Of a stretch of 46,729 nt of DNA, positions 33,770-42,850 are shown piece by piece. The notes below the pieces were generated by a model, which was not told the origin of the DNA, made no database searches, and saw only the letters and a list, made by a program, of their open reading frames with translations. The DNA is taken from NCBI RefSeq assembly GCF_028527925.1, contig NZ_JAPESW010000029.1, positions 1 through 46,729 of the forward strand, read 5' to 3'. Each line of letters starts with the position of its first letter. Position 1 is the stretch's first letter. Both the position numbers and the translations under genes were made by a program. The stretch is from Cellulomonas fimi (GTDB taxonomy: Bacteria > Actinomycetota > Actinomycetes > Actinomycetales > Cellulomonadaceae).

Positions 33770-34519
33770 ATGACCGAGCTCGACCCCGACCTTGTCGCCG
33801 AGATCGAGAACGCGGCGACGCCCGATGCGCAGATTCCGTATTCCATGATGGAGCTCACGAACGTCACGGGGGATCAGCGGGCGCTCGAGCTTTTCCTTCT
33901 CGACCTCGCGACCGATTCGTCGCGTGCCATCGTTCGATCGATGGCGGTCGAGTGCATGGGGCATCTCGTTCGGGAGCGCGGACGGCTGACGACGGACCGT
34001 GTGCCGCTCCTCGTCTGCGAGGTCCGTGACGACGCTGACGAGATCATGCGCGACAACGCCCGTGTGACGTTCGACGAGATCCGCTACTGGCTCTCGCCGC
34101 GGCGACGAGGACGGATACCTCTGCCCACAGACTCGGTGCAGACCGCGGTAGCCGAGGTTCGTCTTGTCGTGACGGGCGACGAGACCGGGGGTGTGGTCGT
34201 CGGGGAGCCAGATGATCCTGCGGTGTGGCGGATCGCCGATCTCGTCGGTGCCGGCGTGGAAGTCTCGCCCGGGTTCGAACGTGAGGTGCTCGCAGCGCTC
34301 AACCTGCCGAACGGCCCGCGCGGGCTCACTTACCAGCACATCAACGACGCGCGACACGTGCCGTGGTATGCGTGGGCCTTTGGCCCGGGGGGAGCTCTCG
34401 GAGCGGTGTACGTGCCTCCGCGGCTCCTGCGGTTGAACCGGCCCCATGTATCTGCGCGCCGGGTCCGCACCTATCTCCGGGAGGCGCGAGGGGCGCGTCT
34501 GGTCTGCAAGACGCCGTAG
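33770..34519 (+). CDS. unknown protein, AT-richer than its surroundings
   Basis: A 249-residue protein with the ATG at 33770 (MTELDPDLVAEIENAATPDA) preceded by GAGG. GC is near 60% by eye against about 75% around it, and it uses codons rare in its neighbours (att, tat, ttt), so it is probably a later arrival. Residues of about 1-110 are helical and look HEAT-like (ALELFLLDLATDSSRAIVRS, EIMRDNARVTFDEIRYWLS). The second half has GVEVSPGFEREVLAALNLPN and ends in an Arg-rich stretch. No partner gene is obvious. A lone immunity protein is one guess. The function is unknown. Confidence 0.7.
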   Translation: MTELDPDLVAEIENAATPDAQIPYSMMELTNVTGDQRALELFLLDLATDSSRAIVRSMAVECMGHLVRERGRLTTDRVPLLVCEVRDDADEIMRDNARVTFDEIRYWLSPRRRGRIPLPTDSVQTAVAEVRLVVTGDETGGVVVGEPDDPAVWRIADLVGAGVEVSPGFEREVLAALNLPNGPRGLTYQHINDARHVPWYAWAFGPGGALGAVYVPPRLLRLNRPHVSARRVRTYLREARGARLVCKTP

Positions 34520-34588
34520 TGGTCGCCCGTGCCGTCAGCCGACTGGCCCGGTCGGCGGCGTCCGCGGGTGCCGGGTTACGGTCGGGGC

Positions 34589-35455
34589 ATGACGCGCGTC
34601 GTGGTGACAGGTGGCAGCGGGAAGCTGGGACGGGCGGTCGTGGACGACCTCGCCGCGCACGGGTACGAGGTCGTGAACGTCGACGTCGCCCCGCCGCCGC
34701 CCGGCCAGCCGGCGTTGTTCACACGCGTCGACCTCACCGACCTCGGCCAGGTGACCGAGGCGCTCACCGGCATCGACGACCGTTACCAGGGTGTCGATGC
34801 CGTCGTGCACCTCGCGGCGATCCCCGCGCCCGGCCTGATCCCGAGCGGTGCGACGTTCGCGAACAACGTCGTCGCGACGCACCACGTGTTCTCCGCCGCC
34901 CGCCGCGCGGGCATTCGCAACGTCGTCTGGGCGTCGAGCGAGACCGTCCTCGGCCTGCCGTTCGACACCCCGCCGCCGTACGCGCCCGTCGACGAGGAGT
35001 ACCCCGTCCGCCCGGAGAGCACGTACTCCCTCGGCAAGGCCGTCGAGGAGGAGATGGCGCGCCACTTCACGCGGTGGGACCCGTCGGCCAAGCTCATCGG
35101 GCTGCGGTTCTCGAACGTCATGGTCGACGAGGACTACCCGGCGTTCCGCGACTTCACCGCGCAGTCGCGCCGCTGGAACCTGTGGGGCTACATCGACGCC
35201 CGCGACGGCGCGCAGGCCGTGCGCCTCGCGCTGGAGAGCGACCTCACGGGCTTCGAGGCGTTCATCATCGCCGCGCCCGACACCGTCCTCGACACCCCGT
35301 CGGCCGAGCTGCTGGCCGCCGAGTTCCCCGACGTCGAGCTCCGCCGCCCCGTCGAGGGCCGCGAGACGCTCCTGTCCATCGACAAGGCCCGCCGCCTCCT
35401 GGGCTACGAGCCGACCCACACCTGGCGCTCGCGCCTCCCCGGCGCGCAGGCCTGA
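34589..35455 (+). CDS. NAD-dependent epimerase/dehydratase family protein
   Basis: A 288-residue extended SDR, starting MTRVVVTGGSGKLGRAVVDD with the TGGSGKLG nucleotide loop. The catalytic Tyr/Lys pair is STYSLGKAVEEEM (Tyr near 145). The C-terminal segment with a LGYEPTHTWR motif is typical of UDP-glucose-4-epimerase-like proteins. It most likely acts on a nucleotide sugar or as an atypical uronate dehydrogenase. The sequence gives no firm substrate. Its gene converges with the DUF418 gene, leaving only 6 bases and no terminator I can see. Confidence 0.8.
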   Translation: MTRVVVTGGSGKLGRAVVDDLAAHGYEVVNVDVAPPPPGQPALFTRVDLTDLGQVTEALTGIDDRYQGVDAVVHLAAIPAPGLIPSGATFANNVVATHHVFSAARRAGIRNVVWASSETVLGLPFDTPPPYAPVDEEYPVRPESTYSLGKAVEEEMARHFTRWDPSAKLIGLRFSNVMVDEDYPAFRDFTAQSRRWNLWGYIDARDGAQAVRLALESDLTGFEAFIIAAPDTVLDTPSAELLAAEFPDVELRRPVEGRETLLSIDKARRLLGYEPTHTWRSRLPGAQA

Positions 35456-35461
35456 CGCGCC

Positions 35462-36694
35462 TCAGCCGACGGGGCGCGTGCGGCGGCCGTAGGTGAGGCG
35501 GCGGAGGAGGACCTCGAACGGGCCGCGGCGTCCCGCGCGGTCGAGAGCGACGGCGACGGCGACCGTGACGAGCCAGACGGCGACGGCGAGCGCGGCGGCC
35601 GTCGCCGTGCCGATCCGGCCGCCCAGACCGAGGCCCCACGCGCTCAGCAGCGGCGCGAACATCACGGACTGCAGCAGGTACGACGTGAGCGACCGCTCGC
35701 CGACCGCCGTCACCGCCCGCACCACGGGCAGGTCGCGGCGGTCGTGCCAGACGGCCGCGAGCCAGCCGAACAGGCACACGTACCCCAGACCCATGACGAC
35801 GCCCGACGCGATGTGGACCATCTCGAGCACCCCGCCGACGGCGTTCGACGGCTCGCACACGTGCCCGACGACGAGGGCCCACGGCAGGTTGCCGACGACG
35901 TTGACGACGAGCGCGACCACGACGACCTGGCCGAGGCGGCGGCGGTGCTCCCACGGGCGGGTGAGCCAGCCCGCGCGCGACAGCAGGATGCCGAGCACGA
36001 CCTGCGGCACGAAGAACAGCAGCACCGCCGCGAGCCCGATCGAGACGCCGGACGACAGCAGCCGCTCGCCGGCCGACGCCAGGTAGCCGGTCGTCGGGGA
36101 GCCGTCGCCGCCGAAGCCCTCCTCGAAGAACAGCAGCAGGACGACGCCCGCCGCGGTCGACAGCAGCGTGCCGGCGGCGAACCAGAGCCAGAGCGTCGTG
36201 CGCGACCGCTGCAGGAAGGCGAGCGCGATCAGGCCCGTCACGCCGTAGGTCGCGAGGATGTCACCGCCGAACAGCAGCGCCGAGTGCACGAGGCCGAGCA
36301 CGACGAGCCACACGCCGCGTCGTGCCAGCACCCGGCGCACGCCGGCACGGCCCTCGCCGCGCGCCGCGAGGCGGCTCGCCATCGTCGCGAGGCCGAACCC
36401 GTAGAGGATCGCGAACATGGGCCGCGAGCGGTCGTCGACGAAGAACGCGGTCAGCGCGTCGACCAGGTGGTCGACGCCCGACCCGCCCGCCGGTCGCCCC
36501 CCGGGCCCCACCTCACCGGTCGACCACAGGTAGCCCCACACGTTCGCGAGCGCGATGAACAGCAGCAGCATGCCGCGCGCGAGGTCCGGGGCCAGCGAGC
36601 GGCGGTCCGGTGCGACCGGCGTCGAGGCGGCGACGGCCGGGACGGTGACCGCAGGCGGGGCGGTCAGGGTCGCGCTGTTCTGGTCGGAGGTCAT
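35462..36694 (-). CDS. DUF418 family membrane protein
   Basis: A 410-residue protein with about 9-10 hydrophobic spans. The N-terminus has RRSLAPDLARGMLLLFIALA with the DxxRG motif, and the C-terminus has the DUF418 signature RGPFEVLLRRLTYG. DUF418 proteins are related to acyltransferase-3-type membrane proteins. Their activity is not known. The middle is Trp/Leu-rich. It is not part of an obvious operon. Confidence 0.82.
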   Translation of the reverse strand: MTSDQNSATLTAPPAVTVPAVAASTPVAPDRRSLAPDLARGMLLLFIALANVWGYLWSTGEVGPGGRPAGGSGVDHLVDALTAFFVDDRSRPMFAILYGFGLATMASRLAARGEGRAGVRRVLARRGVWLVVLGLVHSALLFGGDILATYGVTGLIALAFLQRSRTTLWLWFAAGTLLSTAAGVVLLLFFEEGFGGDGSPTTGYLASAGERLLSSGVSIGLAAVLLFFVPQVVLGILLSRAGWLTRPWEHRRRLGQVVVVALVVNVVGNLPWALVVGHVCEPSNAVGGVLEMVHIASGVVMGLGYVCLFGWLAAVWHDRRDLPVVRAVTAVGERSLTSYLLQSVMFAPLLSAWGLGLGGRIGTATAAALAVAVWLVTVAVAVALDRAGRRGPFEVLLRRLTYGRRTRPVG

Positions 36695-37038
36695 GGCCCG
36701 AACCTAGGGAGCCCGGCCGTCACGTCGACATCCGGCATCCCCCCGAATCTCCCCTCATGGTTCCCCCCACGTCCGGGGGCCCGACGCCGTGCGGAAGTCC
36801 GTCGGCCGGTGGATGCGCGGGCGCGGGACCAGACCGTCGGGGGACGACAGGCCGTCGACGACGCGACCAGCGGCGGACGCCGCGGGTGCGCGGGCGCGAC
36901 GAGCATGGGCGTGCACGGGCGGCCGACCGGGTGACCGACGTATCTGACCGCCGCCGCCGGACCTCTTCACCTGCGTCGCGGCCCCGGGCCGCACCCTCGA
37001 TCGGCCCTGCGGGGCCGCGATCCCCTGGAGAACCGCCG
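36695..37038. other. 344-base divergent intergenic region
   Basis: No credible gene was seen between the DUF418 gene and the acyl-ACP-reductase-like gene. Open frames here run out of phase or back into neighbours. A GC-rich hairpin (GATCGGCCC loop GGGCCGCGATC, 36999-37022) lies just before the GGAG ribosome-binding site of the plus-strand gene and could affect its translation. I could not assign a promoter. Confidence 0.4.
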
Positions 37039-38226
37039 ATGAGTGCCGTCCCGTTCGCGTTCCTGGTCCACCCGCGGGCCAGCGTGTCCGACGACCTCGC
37101 GCGCGTCTGGTCGCCGCTCGGCCGCGTCCCCGAGGGCCTGGCCGACCGCGCGGTGCGACGCCTCCCGCTGCGGCCGTTCACGATGGCCCGCGTCCACCTG
37201 CCCGACGTCACGCCCGACCCGGTCGGCCGGGTCGTGCTCGTCCCGTTCGGCGCCCGGCACATGCTCGAGGCCCCGCACGCCGCACGCGACCGTGTCGGTG
37301 CCGCCGTGGACCTCGCGGCACGACGCGGCGCCGGGATCGTGGGCCTCGGGGCGCTGACCGCGACGGTCACGTCGGGCGGGTCGACGCTCGCGGGCCGCAC
37401 CGACATCGGCGTCACCAACGGCAACGCGTACACGGCGGCGATCGTCGAGGACCAGCTCCGCTCGCTGCTCGCCGCGCGGCCCGACCGCGCACGCCGCGTC
37501 GCGGTCGTCGGCGCCACGGGCTCGGTCGGGACGACCCTCGTCCGCCTCCTCGCCCGCGACCGAGCCGTCGAGCACCTGACCCTCGTCGCCCGCGCGGGCG
37601 GCCGGCTCGGCGCCCTGGCCGGTGAGGTCTGCCGCCGCGTCCCGACGACGATCTCCACCGACCTGCGCGACGTGCGTGCGTGCGACGTCGTCGTCCTGCT
37701 CACCGCCGCCGCCGACGCGCTCCTCCGGTCCGAGCACCTCGCCCCCGGGGCGGTCGTGCTCGACGCGACGCAGCCCCGCAACACCTCGCCCGACCTGCTC
37801 GTCGAGCGGCCCGACGTGACCGTGGTCGACGGCGGCGTCGTCGCCGTCCCGGGCCTGCGGCTGCGCGGCGGCGACATCGGCCAGCCGCCCGGGTCCACGT
37901 ACGGCTGCTTCGCCGAGACCGCGCTGCTCGCCCTGTCCGGCCACACCGGCCACTTCTCGCTGGGCGTCCCGACGCTGGACCAGGTCGACCACGTCCGCGC
38001 GATCGCCCGCCGCTTCGCGGGCCTGGGGTTCCGCGCCGCCCCGCCGACGACCTTCGGCCGCCCCCTGGACGGCCACCTCGCCGACCGCCTGATGACCCCC
38101 GCCGCCACCACGTCGACGAGGGTGGCCGACGCTGCGCCGTCGCCCGCCTCCGACGCGACCGAGCCCGCGACCGCCGGACCCGTCCCGAGCGGTGCCTCGC
38201 TCGTCACGGCGGGGACGAGCCGGTGA
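37039..38226 (+). CDS. acyl-ACP reductase (AAR)-like oxidoreductase
   Basis: A 395-residue protein, MSAVPFAFLVHPRASVSDDL at the start. It follows the cyanobacterial long-chain acyl-ACP reductase layout. An N-terminal helical domain has GIVGLGALTATVTSGG and TNGNAYTAAIVEDQL. The Rossmann part VAVVGATGSVGTTLVRLLAR is near residue 155, and VVDGGVVAVPGLRLRGGDIG follows. The catalytic Cys is conserved in TYGCFAETALLALSGHTGH (Cys290), where the cyanobacterial enzyme has CFAE. It would make fatty aldehyde from acyl-ACP or acyl-CoA. The C-terminal 50 residues are a disordered Ala/Thr tail. The next gene overlaps by 4 bases. Confidence 0.75.
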   Translation: MSAVPFAFLVHPRASVSDDLARVWSPLGRVPEGLADRAVRRLPLRPFTMARVHLPDVTPDPVGRVVLVPFGARHMLEAPHAARDRVGAAVDLAARRGAGIVGLGALTATVTSGGSTLAGRTDIGVTNGNAYTAAIVEDQLRSLLAARPDRARRVAVVGATGSVGTTLVRLLARDRAVEHLTLVARAGGRLGALAGEVCRRVPTTISTDLRDVRACDVVVLLTAAADALLRSEHLAPGAVVLDATQPRNTSPDLLVERPDVTVVDGGVVAVPGLRLRGGDIGQPPGSTYGCFAETALLALSGHTGHFSLGVPTLDQVDHVRAIARRFAGLGFRAAPPTTFGRPLDGHLADRLMTPAATTSTRVADAAPSPASDATEPATAGPVPSGASLVTAGTSR

Positions 38227-39482
38227 CCCGGCGGGTCGTCCTGCTCGGCGGCGGGTACGTGACGTTGCACGCCTACGGCGCCCTCGTGCGCCGCGTCCGG
38301 GGCATGCTCCGTGACGGGTCGGTCGAGATCGTCGTCGTGTCCGAGAACCCCGTGCACAACTTCCACGGCTTCACCGGCGAGGTCGCGTCAGGCCTGCTGC
38401 CCGCCCACCTCACGCAGACCCCGCTCGCTGAGGCCATGCCGCTCGCGACCGTACTCCACGCGCGCGTCGAGCGCGTCGACCTGTCCGCCCGCACGGTCAC
38501 CTACCGGCCGGCCGACGGGAGCGCGCCGGCGACCACGTCGTACGACGCCCTGGTCCTCGGCACGGGGGCGGGCGAGCCGGTCGACGAGGTCGACGGCCTG
38601 ACCGGCCGCGGCCTCACGCTGCGCCACCCGGGCGGCCTGGAGGCGCTCGCGGCCCGCGCCGAGGCGGCCGCCGACGACCCCGACCCCGTCGTCGTGGTCG
38701 GGGGCGGCCTCGCGGGCGCCGAGCTCGCCGCCGCGCTCGCGGACCGCTCCGGCGGTCGGCCCGGCCGGGTCGTCCTGGTCCACCGCGGCGAGCGCGTCGT
38801 GCCCGCGCTGCACGCGCGCCGCCCGCGCCTCGCGCGGCGGGTCGAGCGCGAGCTCGCGCGCCTGAACGTCGACGTCCGCACGGGCGTCGCCGTGACGTCC
38901 GCCGACGACGACGGGGTCACGCTGTCCGACGGCACGCGCATCCGCACACGCACGGTCCTGGCGACGACGGGTCAGCGCCCGGTCCGCCTGCCCGGGACCG
39001 AGCCCCTGGCCCGCGACGACGACGGCCGCCTCCGCACGCTGCCCGACCTCACGGTCCGCGACGGGGTCTGGGCCGCAGGCGACGCGGCACGCGTCCTGCA
39101 CCCGCGCACGCACGAGCCCGTCCCCGCGAACGCGCTGTGGGCGATCAAGGCCGGCGACCAGGTCGGCCGCAACGTCGCCCGCGCGCTGCAGGGCCGTCCG
39201 GGGACGCCGTTCCGCTACCTCGGCCTCGGCCAGGGCGCCGCGTTCGGCGTCGGCCACGGCGTCGCGGACATCTGGGGCCTGAGCATCACGGGTCCGCTCG
39301 CGTGGACCCTCCGTGTGGCGTTCTTCCTCCGCTTCATGCCCTCGCGCCGTCGCGCCCTCGCGATCCCCGCCGAGCTGCGCCGCCGCCATGCGGTGCGTCG
39401 AGATCGGCTGGACGAGGCGCAGGGCGGGGCCACGACCGCCACCCGGACGGACGCGTCGAGGCTTGCGCCGGTGGAGGGCTGA
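38223..39482 (+). CDS. FAD-dependent NAD(P)H oxidoreductase, NDH-2-like
   Basis: A 419-residue flavoprotein whose GTG start overlaps the acyl-ACP-reductase-like stop (GTGA). The FAD motif LLGGGYVTLHAYG is at residue 5 onward, a second dinucleotide motif VVVVGGGLAGAELAAAL near 160, and the FAD-contacting WAAGDAARV near 283. The C-terminus has a hydrophobic, Arg-rich helix (WTLRVAFFLRFMPSRRRAL) that could bind the membrane surface, as in type II NADH dehydrogenases. The close coupling suggests it transfers electrons in the same pathway as the upstream reductase, but no partner was identified. Confidence 0.8.
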   Translation: MTRRVVLLGGGYVTLHAYGALVRRVRGMLRDGSVEIVVVSENPVHNFHGFTGEVASGLLPAHLTQTPLAEAMPLATVLHARVERVDLSARTVTYRPADGSAPATTSYDALVLGTGAGEPVDEVDGLTGRGLTLRHPGGLEALAARAEAAADDPDPVVVVGGGLAGAELAAALADRSGGRPGRVVLVHRGERVVPALHARRPRLARRVERELARLNVDVRTGVAVTSADDDGVTLSDGTRIRTRTVLATTGQRPVRLPGTEPLARDDDGRLRTLPDLTVRDGVWAAGDAARVLHPRTHEPVPANALWAIKAGDQVGRNVARALQGRPGTPFRYLGLGQGAAFGVGHGVADIWGLSITGPLAWTLRVAFFLRFMPSRRRALAIPAELRRRHAVRRDRLDEAQGGATTATRTDASRLAPVEG

Positions 39483-39552
39483 CGCGCGCACGCGAGCAGC
39501 AGCGCCCGAGCGTCGATCGGTCGGCGTGACCGTCGGCCGCACCGCAGAACGG

Positions 39553-39590
39553 CTGAGGGCGGGTCACCCCGGAAGGTGACCCGCCCTCAG
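39553..39590. terminator. GC-rich bidirectional terminator hairpin
   Basis: A perfect 16-base-pair stem (CTGAGGGCGGGTCACC with its complement GGTGACCCGCCCTCAG) and a 6-base loop (CCGGAA) lie between the stop of the plus-strand flavoprotein gene and the stop of the minus-strand TerD-like gene. It has no T-run but fits a bidirectional stem-loop terminator in high-GC actinobacteria. Confidence 0.8.
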
Positions 39591-39607
39591 GCGCTGTGCG
39601 TGGACGG

Positions 39608-40186
39608 TCAGAGGACCTGCGAGACCGCCGGCAGCATGTCCTTGATCGTGCGGCCGCTGGTGCGTACGCCGAGCGCCGTCATGCTCCAGCCGGCGCCGTC
39701 CCGCGTCACCTTCGCCATGATCTGCGCGGTGTGCGAGCCCGAGCCGGACAGGTCGTAGCGGGCGACCTCCTGGCCGGTCGTCTCGTCGATCAGGCGGCAG
39801 AACGCGTTCTCGATCTGCGCGAACGTCTCGCCCGTGTAGCTGTTCACGACGAACACGAGCGTCTTGACCGCCGGGTTCACGCCGGTGAGCGCGACGCGGA
39901 TCGACTCGTCGTCGCCGTCGCCCGCACCGGTCCGGTTGTCCCCGGTGTGCTGCACGGCGCCGTCCTTGCTGGCGAGCTGGCTGAACCACACCTGGTCGAC
40001 CAGGGCGCCGTTCGCGTCGAACAGCAGCGCCGAGGCGTCGAGGTCGACCGACCGCTCCTTCGACCGCCCGAACAGGCCCTTGACCTTGATGGCGTCCCAG
40101 CCGAGGCCCATGCGGACCTGCGTGAGAGTGCCACCGTCGGACTTGGTGAGCGAGACGGTCTGGCCCTTGGTGAGGTTGACGGACAC
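39608..40186 (-). CDS. TerD-family stress protein
   Basis: A 192-residue TerD-fold protein (MSVNLTKGQTVSLTKSDGGT at the start; GTG start at 40186). The Ca2+-binding motifs are intact: [15 protein letters not shown] near residue 47 and GDNRTGAGDGDDESIRV near 83. It includes a basic insert (VKGLFGRSKERS) before the first motif, as in the TerX/TerZ-like subgroup. TerD proteins are part of a membrane-linked metal-responsive stress complex. It lies downstream of the DUF475 gene in the same minus-strand unit. Confidence 0.88.
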   Translation of the reverse strand: MSVNLTKGQTVSLTKSDGGTLTQVRMGLGWDAIKVKGLFGRSKERSVDLDASALLFDANGALVDQVWFSQLASKDGAVQHTGDNRTGAGDGDDESIRVALTGVNPAVKTLVFVVNSYTGETFAQIENAFCRLIDETTGQEVARYDLSGSGSHTAQIMAKVTRDGAGWSMTALGVRTSGRTIKDMLPAVSQVL

Positions 40187-40218
40187 GTGCGGCCTTTCGA
40201 CGGGACGGGTAAGGCAGG

Positions 40219-41373
40219 TCAGGGGGCCGGCGTCAGCTGCGGCTCACGCTCGTCCTCCGTGGAGTCGCCCGACGCGGCGCGCTCGCGCCGGTTGCGGACG
40301 ACGGAGTTGACGAACGCGGCGCCGATGAAGGCGACACCCACGAGGCCGGTGATGATCTCGTCGACGTGGAAGCCGATGCTGACCAGCAGGATCGCGGCGA
40401 GCGCACCGATCGCCCAGTGCGCGCCGTGCTCGAGGTAGACGTACTCGGACAGCGTGCCCTTGCGGACGAGGAACACGGTGATCGACCGGACGAACATCGC
40501 GCCGATGAAGCCGAGGCCCAGGGCGATGATGATCGGGTCGGGGGTGATCGCGAAGGCGCCGATGACGCCGTCGAACGAGAACGACGCGTCGAGGACCTCG
40601 AGGTAGAGGAACAGGAAGAAGCCGGCCTTGCCGGTGGCCTTCGCGAGCTCGGTCGGGCCGGAGCGGCCGGACTTCTCGGCGACGGCCCTGTCCGCGACGG
40701 CCTCGGCCTCCGCGGGCGCCTCGTCGTCGGCCGCGTCGGGCACGTTGAACAGCGAGCCCAGGCCGTTGACGGCGATGTACGTGATCATGCCGAGCACGCC
40801 GGAGACCATGACGATCGCCGGGTCCTCCGCGAGCAGCTCGGCCGCGAGGACGAGCGCGATGCCGCCGACGACGACGGACAGCTGGTCGAGCTTGCCGATC
40901 GTGGCGAGCGGCTTCTCGAGCCAGGACAGCCAGGTGATCTCGCGGTCCTCGAAGATGAAGTCGAGGAACAGCATGAGCAGGAACATGCCGCCGAACGCCG
41001 CGATCTGCGGGTGCGCCTCGTTGAGCAGGTACCCGTAGGTCCCCGGCTCGTGCGGGTCGCCCTTCTCCATCGCGAGCTGGATCGCCTCGACCGGGTTGAG
41101 GTTCGCGGTGATGCCGACGATGAGCAGCGGGAAGACGAGCCGCATGCCGAACACCGCGATGGCGATGCCGACGGTGAGGAAGATCCGCTGCCAGAACGGG
41201 CTCATCCGCTCCAGGATCTTCGCGTTGACGACCGCGTTGTCGAAGGACAGGGACACCTCGAGCACGCCGAGGATGAGGCACAGCACGAAGGCGTTCCAGC
41301 CGCCGTAGAAGAACGCGACGACGAGCGACACGAGCGTGACGGCGAGCGACCAGCCGAAGATGCGGAAGAACAC
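40219..41373 (-). CDS. TerC-like DUF475 integral membrane protein
   Basis: A 384-residue membrane protein beginning MFFRIFGWSLAVTLVSLVVA. It has about 8-9 spans with the TerC-like charged helices EVSLSFDNAVVNAKILERM and a second EVLDASFSFDGVIGAFAIT, the internal repeat of the DUF475 family. A long cytoplasmic Ala/Glu loop with Lys-Arg lies between the two halves (about residues 205-245). In Ter systems TerC-type proteins sit in the membrane and probably handle Mn2+ or other ions. The GTG start at 41373 has a weak ribosome-binding site. It lies between two TerD genes. Confidence 0.87.
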   Translation of the reverse strand: MFFRIFGWSLAVTLVSLVVAFFYGGWNAFVLCLILGVLEVSLSFDNAVVNAKILERMSPFWQRIFLTVGIAIAVFGMRLVFPLLIVGITANLNPVEAIQLAMEKGDPHEPGTYGYLLNEAHPQIAAFGGMFLLMLFLDFIFEDREITWLSWLEKPLATIGKLDQLSVVVGGIALVLAAELLAEDPAIVMVSGVLGMITYIAVNGLGSLFNVPDAADDEAPAEAEAVADRAVAEKSGRSGPTELAKATGKAGFFLFLYLEVLDASFSFDGVIGAFAITPDPIIIALGLGFIGAMFVRSITVFLVRKGTLSEYVYLEHGAHWAIGALAAILLVSIGFHVDEIITGLVGVAFIGAAFVNSVVRNRRERAASGDSTEDEREPQLTPAP

Positions 41374-41460
41374 GGGACTCTCGATCTCGTGGAGGGGGTG
41401 GGGTGACCGCTGCAGGGCCGACCGCAGTCTAGGAGCGACTGCGGCCGGCCGTGCGGCGGG

Positions 41461-42039
41461 TCAGCCGATCTGGACGCCGAAGTCGGTCGCGATGCCCGCC
41501 AGGCCGGTGTCGTAGCCCTGGCCGACCGCGCGGAACTTCCACTCGGCGCCGTGCCGGTAGATCTCCCCGAAGATCATCGCCGTCTCGGTCGAGGCGTCCT
41601 CGGACAGGTCGTACCGCGCGAGCTCGTTGCCGTCGGACTGGTCGACGACGCGGATGAACGCGTTGCGCACCTGCCCGAAGCTCTGCTGCCGGGCCGGTGC
41701 GTCGTAGATCGAGACGGGGAAGACGATCCGCTCGACGTCGGCGGGCACCGCCGCCAGGTCGAGCACGATCGCCTCGTCGTCCCCGTCGCCCTCGCCCGTG
41801 CGGTTGTCGCCCGTGTGCGTCACGGACCCGTCCGGGCTGGTGAGGTTGTTGTAGAAGACGAAGTGCGCGTCCGACAGGACCTTGCCGTTCGCGCCGACGA
41901 GCAGCGCGCTGGCGTCCAGGTCGAACCCGGCACCCGTCGTGGTGCGGACGTCCCAGCCGAGCCCGACGAGCGCCTTCGTGAGGTTCGGCGCCTCCTTCGT
42001 CAGGGAGACGTTGCCGCCCTTGGCGAGGACGACGCCCAT
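41461..42039 (-). CDS. TerD-family protein (tandem copy 2)
   Basis: A 192-residue TerD protein with the ATG at 42039 overlapping the stop of the first copy (TGATG). It starts [20 protein letters not shown], has [19 protein letters not shown] and [16 protein letters not shown] for Ca2+ binding, and a closing [20 protein letters not shown]. By eye it is roughly two-thirds identical to the adjacent copy, so the pair came from a tandem duplication. It is the second gene of this minus-strand unit and has complete binding residues. Confidence 0.9.
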   Translation of the reverse strand: MGVVLAKGGNVSLTKEAPNLTKALVGLGWDVRTTTGAGFDLDASALLVGANGKVLSDAHFVFYNNLTSPDGSVTHTGDNRTGEGDGDDEAIVLDLAAVPADVERIVFPVSIYDAPARQQSFGQVRNAFIRVVDQSDGNELARYDLSEDASTETAMIFGEIYRHGAEWKFRAVGQGYDTGLAGIATDFGVQIG

Positions 42040-42614
42040 CAGACGCCGACGCCGAAGTCGCGGGCGATGCCCGCCAGGCCGGACGCATAGCCCTGGCCGA
42101 CCGCGCGGAACTTCCACTCGTCGCCGTTGCGGTACAGCTCGCCGAAGACCATCGCGGTCTCGGTCGAGGCGTCCTCCGACAGGTCGTAGCGCGCGAGCTC
42201 GCTGTTGTCGGCCTGGTTGACGACGCGGATGAACGCGTTGCGGACCTGGCCGAACGTCTGGCGGCGGTTGTCGGCGTCGTAGATCGAGACCGGGAAGACG
42301 ATCTTGTCGGCCTCGGCCGGCACACCGGCGAGGTTCACCTTGATCTGCTCGTCGTCGCCCTCGCCCTCACCCGTGAGGTTGTCGCCGAGGTGCTGCACCG
42401 AGCCGTCGACGCTCGTGAGGTTGTTGAAGAAGACGAAGTGCTTGTCCGAGAGGACCTTGCCGTCGGCGCCGACGACGATCGCCGAGGCGTCGAGGTCGAA
42501 GTCGTCACCGGTCGTCGTGCGCAGGTCCCAGCCGAGACCGACGACGACCGCGGTCAGCCCGGGCGCCGCCTTCGTCAGGCTGACGTTCCCGCCCTTGGTG
42601 AGGCTGAGAGACAC
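42039..42614 (-). CDS. TerD-family protein (tandem copy 1)
   Basis: A 191-residue TerD protein. I use the GTG at 42614 ([20 protein letters not shown]), which has an AAGGAGGA site; an upstream in-phase ATG at 42767 lies far before it. [19 protein letters not shown] and [17 protein letters not shown] supply the Ca2+ sites, and [20 protein letters not shown] closes the fold. The gene is divergent from telA across a 236-base region. It starts the minus-strand Ter unit. Confidence 0.9.
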   Translation of the reverse strand: MSLSLTKGGNVSLTKAAPGLTAVVVGLGWDLRTTTGDDFDLDASAIVVGADGKVLSDKHFVFFNNLTSVDGSVQHLGDNLTGEGEGDDEQIKVNLAGVPAEADKIVFPVSIYDADNRRQTFGQVRNAFIRVVNQADNSELARYDLSEDASTETAMVFGELYRNGDEWKFRAVGQGYASGLAGIARDFGVGV

Positions 42615-42850
42615 GTGCTCCTCCTTCGCGGACCGGGGGGAGCGGCTCTCCCGCCCGTCGGACGATCCCAACGACCGATCCGGCGCCGGGGTTCCGGCCG
42701 ATGCTATCCACGCGGACCCGCCCACGACGTCGGTCCACAGGAGGATCCGCCCTCCGGACGAGCACACGCGCCGCCGCCGCGTCCTAGAGTCGTTCCCGTG
42801 CCCGGCGAGGCCGGGCCACCCGCCCGATCGCCCTGCCTGGAGGTCTCCCC
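42615..42850. other. divergent promoter region between terD and telA
   Basis: The 236 bases between the two Ter units. For telA, TAGAGT at 42785-42790 could be a -10 element, with GGAGG at 42839 as ribosome-binding site. A matching -35 element is not clear. No operator-like repeat stood out. Confidence 0.35.
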
